Shown piece by piece: positions 36,391 through 48,390 of a stretch of 64,000 nt of DNA. A model generated the notes under the pieces. The model made no database searches. It was not told the origin of the DNA and saw only the letters and a list, made by a program, of their open reading frames with translations. The DNA is taken from assembly GCA_905250075.1 (NCBI GenBank), contig CAJNOP010000875.1, positions 1 to 64,000 on the forward strand, in the 5' to 3' direction. Source of the DNA: Rotaria sp. Silwood1 (lineage: Eukaryota > Rotifera > Eurotatoria > Philodinida > Philodinidae). The position numbers were made by a program, and so were the translations under genes. Each line of letters starts with the position of its first letter. The first letter of the stretch is position 1.

Positions 36391-37766
36391 TTAACATCGT
36401 GTTTCATATAAACCACTTTTACCAATATAACGTACCCATTTAATAGTTTCAGAATCTGAATAATTAAGTTTATGTTCAAATACTTTAAGATACCGAACTT
36501 TAAAACCTGATGGTGCAAATGGTACTTCAAAATTCATTGATATTGGTGGACGATTCCATTTTTTTTTATCATTTGGTAATAATTCAATTTCAGCACTTAA
36601 TTGAGATTCTTTCATACCACCCATACGTTTCATTTTCCATACAATAGCATTATCAGATGATTTATGTTTAGCTTTACCTTTCATACATAATAATTGTACA
36701 TCACATGTATTTGGTGGTGTTGGTATACGTATTTCAATTTTTTGTCCAATAAGTGTTGGTTTAAAATTTGATTTAACAACTATTTTAACTTCCATTTTTG
36801 TACGACCTATTTCACGTACTAATGGTATAACACGAAATGGTAAACTAATATCTTTTGTTGTACGATAACGCATTAATTCAAATTCACCATCAGGTGGTAT
36901 AAATGATATTGAATGTTCAGATTCAAATTTAGATAATTTAACACATTGATGAAATTGACAATCATCAATAGCAATAGATGTTTTAGTTGGATTTGTTGTA
37001 TTATTTATATTTGTTGTATCTAATTGTTGATTTTTAGTACGATTTTCAACTGTTATTTTATCATTTATACCAAATTTACATTCTGGCATACCAGATAAAT
37101 AACTTTTCATAACAACACGTCCAGCAACATGTGTACTTAATACTTGACCTTGTTGTGACATAAGTAAATTAACAGATTCAATAACATCAAGAAATAATTC
37201 ATTACGACGATATTTAATACCTTCACGACGCCAACCAATTTGTCCTGTTACAGCTGATGTTACATTTGTTTGTTCTTCACGTGTTATTGGTCTTATACCT
37301 TGTTGTGTTATAAATGTTTTTAATACACCTGTATCACTATTTTGTGGATAACCAAAATCAAGTATTTCATCCAATAATTCATATATTAAAACAAAATTAT
37401 TTTTAATATTTTCTTCACTTATTTTACCAAAATATGATTGCATTATATCAATCATTTTATTTAAAAATTCAAATACCATAGCAGCATTTATATTTTGTTT
37501 AGCAACAGCACATAACCATATATTTGAACGTTTTGTATAAAAAAAACTTGTACGTGCTATATTAACAACTGGAAAACGTGATTGTTGTCGAGCATGAATA
37601 ACATTAACACGAAATGCATCAACAGCATTTCGTCCTATATCATCACGATAGACACGCTAAAAAAAAAAAGAAAAATTTATTAAGAATTTATTTTTTGTTT
37701 TTTAAATAATCTTACTGATATAAGAACTTCGCCTTTATGATTATAGATAAAAACACCACCGATCAT
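36391..37766 (-). CDS. AP2M1: AP-2 complex subunit mu
   Basis: Predicted 438-aa clathrin adaptor subunit (human 435) in two exons, 37716-37766 and 36391-37656. It recognises YxxPhi sorting signals and PIP2 at the plasma membrane during endocytosis. The N-terminal longin-type domain begins [17 protein letters not shown] and continues [20 protein letters not shown]. The linker holds the [11 protein letters not shown] segment, matching the phosphorylated Thr region of AP2 mu. The C-terminal mu-homology domain contains [29 protein letters not shown] and ends [15 protein letters not shown], which fits mu2 rather than mu1. One short first exon and one long second exon. Divergent from the USP gene. 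Confidence 0.97.
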
Positions 37767-38304
37767 TTTTTTTTTTTATTTTAATAAAGGATAGATAGAT
37801 GGAAAATGTTTTTCAATATGAGTATAAAAAAAAAAAAAAGGAAAAAACTTATATTGGATTACTTTTTCTTCAATCCATAAAATACCTTATTAAGTCATCT
37901 ATGCATTTTTATTTCAAATTTTCTTGTTTTTTTTTATTCTTATAAATATCGTCATTTTGTATTTTTTATTATTATATTCATGAGTAATAATGAACGAATA
38001 AGTTTTGTCTATTAGTATGATTATTTCATGGTATAGCTTCTCTTCATCGGTATACTGACACATCGCTAAAATTTGCTTATAACTCGCGTAATGTTTCTTG
38101 ATATATATATTTTCATCTTTTCTCCTATTGCACATTGTTTTCTCCAAACAAAAGATACAATCGTCAATTTTTATATTTTACATATTGACTCATTTCTAGA
38201 TTTTTCTTATTTCTTAAAATATTAACTTATATTTCGCGCTTAATATTTTCTACTATCCTAAATAATCAAAAAAAAAAGAAGAAACCAATCTAAATAAATA
38301 AATA
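37767..38304. promoter_or_regulatory. Shared upstream region of AP2M1 (-) and USP (+)
   Basis: 538 bp of AT-rich sequence between divergent start codons, which should contain both promoters. No defined core element was recognised. Confidence 0.4.
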
Positions 38305-40921
38305 ATGCCATCAAATCCAGTTGATCAATATATAAAAATATTATCACGTGAACAACAAGAAAATGATAAATATGTTATTATTGATGCTAAATGGTTTGAA
38401 AATTGGAAACGTTTTGTTGGTATTGATTCACCACCAGATAAAACAACACCACCAGGTCCAATTGATTTTTCAAAATTAATTGATCCATTAACAAATGATC
38501 ATCCTGATGGTGTACAATTACGTTTAGATATTGTTGAAGGTAATGATTATACATTTATTCCATATGAACTTTATCAAGATCTTGTACAAACATATACAAA
38601 AATTGGTACAGAAATAATTCGTAAAGTAATACCAACAGGTGATTATCAAACAATAATTGAAACATATCTTATACCATTACGTATACGTAAAACACGACAA
38701 AATATATCAACAACAAAACAAATATATCGTAGTCGTCGAACAAAATTAGATGATTTAAAAAATGATATATGTAAAATATATTCTATTATATCTGATACAT
38801 ATACAAATTATCGTTTATATACATCAACAGATGAATATAGTGATAATTGGGAATTAATTGATATTCGTCCAGGTATAACATTATCCGATATTGAATTATC
38901 AAAAAATGCATTAATTACATATGAACCAATTATATTAACAAGAAATAATTTATCACCTATACCAAGTGGTACATTTTATACACCTGGTTTATGTGGTCTA
39001 TCTAATTTAGGTAATACATGTTTTATGAATTCAGCATTACAATGTATATCAAATGTACCATCATTAACAGAATATTTTCTTCGACGTGAATATTTACAAC
39101 ATATTAATCGTGATAATCCATTAGGTATGAAAGGTGATGTTGCACAAGCCTATGGTGATTTAATAGCAAATATGTGGTCAGGTAAAATAAATTATTATGC
39201 ACCTAAATCATTAAAACAAAATGTTGCACGTTATGCACCACAATTTAGTGGTTATTCACAACAAGATTCACAAGAATTTATGTCATTTTTACTTGATGGT
39301 TTACATGAAGATTTAAATTTAATTAAACAAAAACCATATATGGAAAAAAAAGATGATGATGGTATTGTTGAAGATAGTAAATTAGCATCTGAACAATGGG
39401 ATTATTATCGTAAACGTAATCAATCAAAAATACATGATATATTTCATGGACAAATAAAATCTGTTGTACAATGTCTTGATTGTAAAACATCTGGACGTAC
39501 ATTTGATCCAATTTGTTTTTTAAGTTTACCATTACCAAATAAAAAAAAAATACGTATATTTAAAATTGAATATGTACGTTTAAATGGACAAATAAAATAT
39601 TATTATATTAAATCAAATGAACGTGGTCGTATGCATAATTTATTAAAAGATTTTTGTGAACGTTTTCAACCAAAACAAAAACATAATATACATGAACCAA
39701 TGGATGCTGATGATGATTTATTATTAAATACAATTAATTCAAATAATCAAGATGATGAACAAGAAGATGATTTAACATTAGCATCAGATTATGATGGACA
39801 TCAACCAAAAATTGAATTAATATTACCTGTTGAAGTATATAATCATCGTATACATTTACAATATAGTGATGATGCTTTATTAACAAATATACTTGAACGT
39901 GATCAAATTGTTTTTTATGAAGTACCTGTTTCATTAAAAAAAGAAAATAATGAAACTATACTTATGCCATGTTTATTTCGTACAGCTGATAGTTTACATC
40001 AAAATTTTGGTTTACCAATTTATCTTAATATACCAAGACATAAATGTACAGGAAGACATATACAAGATGCTTTACAAGTAAAAATATTTTCTTTTAATTA
40101 TAAATTCTTTTTTATATAAATTAATATTATTCTAGAATTCAATTGGTAATTTTCTCCCATTACCACCATCTCATTCAAATCAATCATCGGATAAATCTCT
40201 TTATACAGCATCATGTGTATTTAATCAAAATTATACTCAAACAACAAAACCATTAACATCATGTCTTGATGATCATATTGATTTTAATCGTACAAATACA
40301 ACATTAGTTGTTGATGTTGCATCAACAATTGTTGAAAAATATGAACAAGAAGAAAAAAAACGTTTAGAAAAAGAAAATTTACAATCAACATCATCATCAT
40401 CATCATCAACATCAACAAATAATAGTGGTGTACAAACACGTAGTCAACATAAACAATCAACAACATCATTATTAGATTGTTTTAAATATTTTACAACTAA
40501 AGAAACATTATCTGATAATGATCAATGGTATTGTCCAAAATGTAAACAATTAAAAAATGCATCAAAAAAAATTGATCTATGGTTATTACCTAAAGTTTTA
40601 ATTGTACAATTAAAACGTTTTAATTATACAAGACATTATCGTGATAAAATTGATTTATTTATTGATTGTCCTATATATGATTTAGATTTATCACAATTTG
40701 TTCTTAATCCAACTGAAAAATTAAATGCAAAATATGATCTTATTGCTGTTAGTAATCATATGGGTGGTTTAGGTGGTGGACATTATACAGCACATGCAAA
40801 AAATATACATGATCAAAAATGGCATACATTTGATGATTCATGTGTTACTGATATTGATGAAAATAATGTTATTAGTAAATCAGCATATGTACTTATTTAT
40901 CAACAACAATCACAATCAATA

Positions 40922-40952
<31 letters not shown>

Positions 40953-41017
40953 AACAACAGCAAGCAAAAGAATCACCACGAAAAACCAGTGCACGAGCGA
41001 CTAAAGCATCTAGTTAA
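38305..41017 (+). CDS. Ubiquitin-specific protease, USP4/USP11/USP15 type
   Basis: Predicted 884-aa deubiquitinase in two exons, 38305-40077 and 40136-41017. A DUSP domain lies at about 7-115 (WFENWKRFVG, GPIDFSKLI, DYTFIPYELYQDL) and a ubiquitin-like segment follows. The catalytic domain opens with GLSNLGNTCFMNSALQC (nucleophile C239). The USP zinc ribbon uses CLDCKTSG and CPKC. The histidine box YDLIAVSNHMGGLGGGHYTAH has H807. Known relatives cleave ubiquitin from spliceosome, TGF-beta and Keap1-pathway proteins. The long insert in the catalytic domain (about 480-710) contains Asp/Glu and Ser runs. The C terminus is a long poly-Gln run followed by a basic tail. I cannot separate USP4, 11 and 15 by eye; one ancestral gene is likely. 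Confidence 0.94.
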
Positions 41018-42881
41018 ATTGAACAATCTCAGATGTTTTTTTTTTTTTTTTTTTTTTTCTGATTTTTTTTGTCTCTCTCGGTGTTGTCACTTTTCTTTAT
41101 CTCTTTCTTCTCGATCGTTTAAAAAAAAAAAACTAAAATTGTTCATTCTCAACCAAGCTTTTGCAAAAAAAAAAACCAATATTATATATTTTATGTTCCC
41201 ATGCATACATTACATGTTTTTTAATGTTATCCTTAAACATACATTTAACACTTGGAAAGCAACAAAAAAAACCACATACAAATAAATTATAAAATTTTTC
41301 CTTTTTTTTTTTTTTTTCTCTCTTTTTGTTACAGATTGTTTATTATTAATAAAAAATGATGCAATATACCAAGACGATTCAATAATCGTCTGTAATATAG
41401 CTCATTTTGCATGAATAATACATCATTTATAATCGATTATAATATGCATTAAAAAAAACCAAAAAGTTTTGATGAAAATGAACAGAACGTTTTTTTTCTT
41501 TTTTTTTTTGGATTTGTATAGTTAACAATTAACATCAATCATTCATTATGTACACATTTTATAACGATGAACATTATGATGGTAAGAGAAAAAACTATTC
41601 ATCTATTTCAATACCATTGAATTATGGATTTGATTTATTATTTAATGTTTAAATTAATATTGAAAGATAAACTATGTTATACTGTAAAATACAGAGTATG
41701 AAAAAATACGTTCTGGGAGCTCTTCCTCGATTAATTTTAATCTTTATATTTTATTATCTTATGCAATTATTTGTACCATAGTCACTATTTTACATATAGA
41801 TACGGGTGAATTCCCATTTGGAAAAAAAATAATTAAGTAAGAGGATCTTCAAATTGCTGGAACAAATTAAATAATATTGTAAACATATGATTACAAAACA
41901 AAATATTATCATGAGAATACGGATATAACCTTGTAATCTATATTATTCGAAATATATTACTAATAGATATCATTATTAGAATGTTTTTTTCTTTTTTTAT
42001 GTTTAATTAAACTCTTGACATTTCGAAAAATTATTAAGTTATGTAAATTTATTTAAAAAAAAAATTACATATTCCTTAATGGAATAGAATGAATTTGACC
42101 GAAAACTGACTATTTACTAAGAGAATATTTGAAAATTCGGACATGTTGTAATCAATTGAGATTAGTTGTCTATCAAATTGCTCTTGAAAAAGATGAAGGA
42201 TGATCATATAAATAGAACAAAAGAATCATGTAGAAATCGAAATGAAAGTTAATTTTTCTAATTAATTTATTTTATACAATTAATTAACACGATAAAAAAA
42301 ACTTATGGTTTTTTATTTTTATTTTTTAGAATGAATTATCGAATGGAAATGTGAAAAATAAAAACTTTTATTGTGAATGTGTAATTATTTAAAAAACAAA
42401 AAATAAAATCTGTCTAATTTCATCTTAACTATATTTTTAAGCATCAAAATTACATCGAATTAAATTTAATCTCTCGTTTCAATCATTATAATCTTTATAT
42501 ATAACAAAAAGATTAATATGTGAAATTTCTTTTAAAATAAAATAAAATAAAAACAAAAATCTAATGATCTCTCTAAAATGTTTTACTTTTGAATAACATA
42601 TACCGTTTTTTTGTTGACCAGATGTTTATTGATGATGCATTCGTTGTAAATAATTTATTACAATTACGAAAAAGTGTAAGAATAATAGAATAGAAAAGTA
42701 ATGTCGCAAGAAATTCGCAAGTTACATCAGCAACCAATGAAATCAAAGTCGTTAGATTGTTGTTTTTTGAAATAATCGAATGTCAATGGGAGACAAAAAC
42801 AAAAAAAGTTTAATTATAGAATTCTATTTGATTTTTAGATTTTTTTTTAATATTATCAATTAACTTTAATTCGATCTATCA
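41018..42881. other. Intergenic between USP and PARN
   Basis: AT-rich with poly(T)/poly(A) runs (for example 41037-41058) and an 8-bp hairpin AGACGATT..AATCGTCT near 41372. AATAAA at about 41280 may serve the USP transcript. No gene is supported. Confidence 0.5.
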
Positions 42882-45800
42882 ATGGATGTTAATCGTGATA
42901 GTAAGTTTATATTAAAATTAGAATAATTTTATTGTAATAATAATAATAATTATTATTATTTATTTAGATTTTTATGATGTTTTACCAGAAATTTTAAATG
43001 ATATAAATAATGCTGATTATGTAGCAATTGACGGTGAATTTACAGGAATATTAGCATTTGATAAAATGAATTATTTTGATACTCCAGCTGAACGATATAA
43101 ACGTCATTATGAAGTAAAAAACAAAAAAACAAAAAATTTTTTTTTTCTTCATATAAATATTTAAAAAATTTTGAATTATTTATTTCAGTGTGATAGACAT
43201 TATTTAATGGTTCAAGTGGGTCTTGCAATGGTTCGATGTTTAAATCCAACAGAAAATCGGTAAAATCAAAAAAAAAAAAAGAAACATGAAAATTTCTTTT
43301 TTATATTTTAGATATTCATTAAAAGCTTATAATTTTTATTTATTTCCTGAAAATGAAACAGATGCATTTGATTTTCGATCAAAAGTAAAATTGAATTCAA
43401 AAGAAAAAAAAAATTTTTTTATATATTTTATAAATTTTAGAGTTCATCATTACAATTTCTAGCAGCTAATCGTTTTGATTTTGTTCAATTATTTCTCAAA
43501 GGTAATTAAAATATATTTATAATATATTCAAGATTTTTTTCTTTTAGGAATTCCTTTTGTTTGTAGAACAAAACATTTAGAAAAATTAAAAAATTCACAA
43601 TTAACATCATTAACACGTCGTAATAATAATCGTCAGATACCTAATGGTAATAATAATAATAATGAAAAGTAAATAATTTTAAATTATTATTATTATTATT
43701 ATATTAATAAAGAATGTTTGTTTATTATAATAGAAAATCTGAAACAATGACAAATTCACCAAAACAATCTGAAATTAATAATTTGTCAGATGCAGATTTA
43801 TTAAAAAAATCAATGACTGGATTTTCAGAAGTTATTTGGTATATTTTCATTTCATATTTTTTATTGGATTAAGATTTAGAAGTTTTTTTTTGTTTTATAG
43901 GAAACTACAAGAATCTGTAAGTGATTTTGTTGATACTGATAGTTTATTACAAATGATGACAAAAAGAATATTTTTTTGTTTTGAATTTATGAAGTATAGA
44001 ACAGAGATGAAATCGATACTGATTATCGATCAATTTCATTTCTAATCTAAATCTGTTTAACAGTAATTTTTTCAGTTACAGATAATGGCTGTTGAAAATC
44101 TAATATATTCTACTGTCGAAGAATGATCGATGTCATCTGAAGTTCTAAGTAGAAGTTAGTAAGATTCATACACTATTCAATGAGAGTTATGATCTTATTA
44201 TTAGAGTTTTCAGTCCTTAAATCATGTGTTCATGGAAACTTAAATTAAGAGATTTTCATCTGAAAATACAATTCGAGTAACTTTCAGATTCATCTATGAA
44301 CGAATTTTTATATGAAAATCGTATAATTCAAGTTTTCATAAAATGAGATGAATTCGAATTTTTATGATAAGTTCAAGATAAGTTTGATCAGCATTCGACA
44401 TATGTAGATATTTCCTCATCAAAATTATTTTAAATCGAGTTACGCTCTTGACCTATGATCGATTTGACACCTTCTATTTCCAAATTAATGAGTGTTAAGA
44501 TTAGATTAGAAATTATTTATTTTTTAGGGCAAACCTGTGATTGGACATAATGTTCATATGGATATGCTACATATAATCAATCAATTTTTTACACCTATAC
44601 CTCCTGTATGTTTATTGAATTTGGATTATCATTATATAATTCTTTTTTTTTATTTTAGTCTTATGATGAATACAAATCTATTGTTAAATCTTTATTTCCT
44701 AAGTAAATATATATATATATTTAATAATTAATCAATATTGATTTTCTTAAATATTTGTTTAAAAAAGGTTAATCGATACAAAAACAATTGCATCAACATC
44801 AATTTTTCAAGTAAAAAAAAAAATTTTTAATCATATTAAAATATATATATATATTTAAATCAATTTTTAATTATTAGAATATTATTTCAAATACAGCATT
44901 GAATGCTGTTTATAAAACAATACGTGAACCATCATTTCCAGCATGTCGTTTTGGTATAAAATAATATAAAATTTTCAATATATTTGTAGATATCATTTTG
45001 TTTCTCTCTCTCTCTCTCTCTCTTTAGAAACTGCTGATGATTTTCGGTATGCATCGGGTGAACATGAACATACAGCTGGTTATGATGCTACTTGTACAGC
45101 TGTATGTATGACAAAAATGATGGCATATATTGGTAAAAAAGAAAAAATTTATCTTGTTTTTATTTATTTGTATTTTTTTTCAGCTGAAAAAACTGAATTT
45201 AAAGAAAATCCTATTGAACATACATTAATTAATACGTTTATTGGAAAGTAAGTTTGAAATATGTTTTTTTTTTTTTTATATAAAATATTAAAATAAAAAT
45301 TCTTTAGATTATTTTATATGCGTTCATTTGATTTGAAATATTCTGATATGTTGAATGATGATGGTAAATAAATAATATTTTATCAGAAGAAATTTAAAAA
45401 TTTTCTTTTTTTTTTTGTTTTTGTTATTAAAGATTTACCTGATCGATCTTGTGTCTTTTATGTAATACATCCTCAAACATGGTCAACAGCAAATATACGA
45501 GAATTTTTTTCTCAATGGAATCTTCTTTCATATGATCGATTCGATTTAACAACACATATTCTTGCAGTATCATTAAAAAAAGATACAATAGAGACAAGTA
45601 AATATTCAAAAAACAAAAAGGCTGTTAGCACAATCCCTGTAGACCATACGTAATCCCCTATAAATGCAGTAAGGAAGTTCATATTAAATAACAACACATT
45701 ACTGATACACAGTCTTTGATCATATATCAAAAAGATTTGTGACGCAGGTAGAGCCCATCGGGTCCACGAATTTTTGGACCCGGACCCGGCGGGTCCGCGT

Positions 45801-46427
45801 AGGACTCGATGGGCTCTAGGCGCAGGAGGGAGGAATTTTTGCTAAAGTGTTTGTCATGAAGGAGAGAGAATCTTGCTAAGGCATCTGCAGAGGGGTGTCT
45901 AAATTTAGAACTCTATATTTCAACACTTCTTTTAGATTATATTATCACAAAAATAGAAATTACTAAAAATAATTGCGTTTGTTTTTTAGTGTTAACAAAA
46001 ATGCGTGCAAATGATAAAAATTTAACAATTATACCTTATGCAGAATATAATCGAATTGATCCATCGACAATAAAAATTAAAGAACCTAATCATCTATTTG
46101 ATATTGATCCAAATAATAGAAAATCTAATAAACGAACTTATATTGATAAAGATGCAGTTACATCAACACAAGAAATAACAATAACTACGACTGTAAGTTT
46201 TTTAGTCAAAAAATTTTTGAAATTAAAATTTTCTTTATTTATATTTATTATAGACAGTCGAAATATCTTCTGATACAACCGAAAAATCTATAAAACCAAC
46301 AAGAAGTTATAATGATCTATTATTAGATAATAAAATAAGTCCAACAATTGAACAATTAATTGAACAAAAAGAAAAAACACGAGGAATTAAAAGACAAAAA
46401 TTATTTGAATATGATGATGAATGGTAA
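42882..46427 (+). CDS. PARN: Poly(A)-specific ribonuclease PARN
   Basis: Predicted 539-aa DEDD deadenylase in 18 exons: 42882-42900, 42968-43113, 43189-43259, 43312-43384, 43441-43501, 43548-43668, 43734-43838, 43901-43916, 44528-44605, 44659-44702, 44768-44810, 44878-44953, 45028-45132, 45184-45247, 45308-45363, 45433-45597, 45990-46192 and 46254-46427. It removes mRNA poly(A) tails and trims small RNAs. Catalytic residues are D28 and E30 (AIDGEF, the same numbers as human PARN), D216 (IGHNVHMD), H299 and D304 (HTAGYDA). An RRM-like domain follows (VFYVIHPQTWSTANIREFF), and the C terminus LFEYDDEW resembles the LFEVPDTW end of human PARN. The R3H domain between the catalytic halves is replaced by an Asn-rich linker (about 160-190). 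The sister family PNLDC1 is less likely because no C-terminal membrane segment is present. Exon 8 is 16 bp. Confidence 0.92.
45003..45022. repeat. (TC)10 microsatellite before a splice acceptor
   Basis: A pure TC run serving as the polypyrimidine tract of the PARN intron that ends at 45027. Confidence 0.8.
45749..45818. mobile_element. 70-bp hAT-like mini-element in a PARN intron
   Basis: Its inverted ends are TAGAGCCCATCGGGTCC and GGACTCGATGGGCTCTA. The flanking 8-mers GACGCAGG and GGCGCAGG differ at one base. The interior is GC-rich with GGACCCGG words. Too small to encode anything. Confidence 0.75.
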
Positions 46428-48390
46428 ACATTAATAAAATAATCTTGTTTTTTGTATTTCATGTTTCTTTTTTTTGTCATTAAATATAAAACTCGATTGT
46501 TGTTCAATAATATAGAAAACAAAAGACAATGAAACAAAATTAAATTTTATTTCTTAATAATGAAAAAACATTTTTGTCAATCATAATACTTATATAACAT
46601 GACATCAATAGATAGGAAAATATTAAATATATCTTTTAATCATACACAAAAGAAAAAAGAAAATTTTTGAATATCATCATCGTTGGCGTAGATTAAATAG
46701 AACAAAATTATCTTTTTTTTTGTATAACTCCAATATACTTACAGCATGTGTTTTGATATAGAATTTTTTGTTCTACAAAACTGTTGTACTTATTTTTCAA
46801 AAAAAAAAAAACAAAAACCAACTATTATTTATGGGAATTGACTATTCTGAAGTAGATATGAACGCTTGTTGCGATTCACCTGAACCTCAGTAAGATTCAT
46901 AGTTCAATTAAGTATTCATAATATTTAATCGAACTATGTATTGAAGACACTTACGAGGAAACACTCCTAGGTGAAGCTTCGCTTTCGACGTGATATTTTG
47001 CCCATATATAGACCTTAGTGAGACTAGAAAACCTCTAAAAAGGTTTGGGTGTCTGACGCTTTCTTTTTGAGCTATGACCGTTTTAGCAAAATTTTGGCCC
47101 TATGGTAGGTACTTTCCAAAAATTTCATTTTGAGAATTTTGATCTGAAATTTTTCCTGCAGGTAGCTCTTATAGATACTAGATTATCCTGAAAGTTTCGA
47201 CAAAAACGAATGTATCCTTCGCGAGATATTGAATTTACAGGAAACTCAATTATTGTATCTTTCGTATGACAATGCCGATTTTTTGCCAATTGAATATATC
47301 GCGAAGGATACATTCGTTTTTGTTGAAACTTTCAGGGTAATCTAATATCTATAAGAGCTACCTGCCGGCAAAATTTCAGATCAAAATTCTTCAAATGAAA
47401 TTTTTCGAAAGTACCTACCATAGGGCCAAAATTTTGCTCAAACGGTCATAGCTCAAGAAGGAAGCGTCAGAAACCCAAACCTTTTTAGAGTTTTTCTAGT
47501 CTCACTAAGGTCTATATACGGGCAGAATATCACGTCAAAAGCGGAGCTTCACCTAGGGGTACTCCCTCGTTAGTACAGTACATGCATGACGTCAATCAAT
47601 CATAAGCAGTTGTTCTTATGTAGAGCAGTCAAAAAGTATATGTGACTGCTAAATAATGATGTATGATTTTATACGCTTCGAATATAAAGAATGATAAGAT
47701 TACGAAAAAAAAAGATTAGATATAGGATCAATTATGATGGGTACTATGTTTTGGTATTGGTTAAAATTATTATTCTTTTAATAAAATTAGAAAACAAATA
47801 TAAACTAGTATTATATCTTCTGTAAAAGGCCATCTATTAAGGACGTTTAGGTGAAAATCACATTTTCTAACTTCCCCCATTTCTTCCTTCGGTTCAGATT
47901 CGTTAAATTTTTATCGACGATCAGTATTTTTAAAAATTCAGAAAAAAAAACTTGCTTGATCAACTATACAATCGATATCAATATTTTCGAAGAAAATATA
48001 GGAAAATATTCTTAATAAGTGCCCGTATGTCTAGAAATATTTAATGTTCCTCTCTCTATTTATGTGTAATGTCTTCATAGATGACTGCTATTTATTAGAT
48101 TATCTGACAACACTTTAAATATGTCGAAAAATATTTGGATACTGTCATTCAATTGAACTCTACTTAATTAATTAATTAAAAATATACGTAAGCTTTGATT
48201 ATTCAGCTTGGCATCAACGAAGTTTATTTTATTATAGAAAACTATTAGTATTTGCAGTATATAATCTAGAAAAAATAAATTTTCTATTAACACAATTTTA
48301 AAATTGCCGCCAAGATTTATTTGAAACAAAAAAGTCTTAGTAACTTCACTCTATCTTTTGTTGTATTTTTTGTTAATCAAACATACATAC
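46428..48390. other. Intergenic 3' of PARN
   Basis: Contains foldback element copy 3. Otherwise AT-rich without a supported gene. Confidence 0.5.
46950..47573. mobile_element. CTTACGAGG-type foldback element, copy 3
   Basis: 624 bp. It starts CTTACGAGGAAACACTCC and ends GGGGTACTCCCTCGTTAG. The arms are highly complementary throughout: GACCTTAGTGAGACTAGAAA near 47012 with its inverse near 47500, ACGCTTTC and GAAGCGTC, and CGCGAAGGATACATTCG around the centre. Non-coding. No intact neighbour is disrupted. Confidence 0.85.

Noticed and set aside
43917-44045. Open frame extending PARN exon 8
   Set aside because: A consensus donor GTAAGT at 43917 splices to 44528 and gives the conserved SGKPVIGHN sequence. 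The extension is intronic.
42882-46427. PNLDC1 as the identity of the DEDD nuclease
   Set aside because: There is no C-terminal membrane segment, AIDGEF matches PARN, and the C-terminal LFE..D.W motif is PARN-like.
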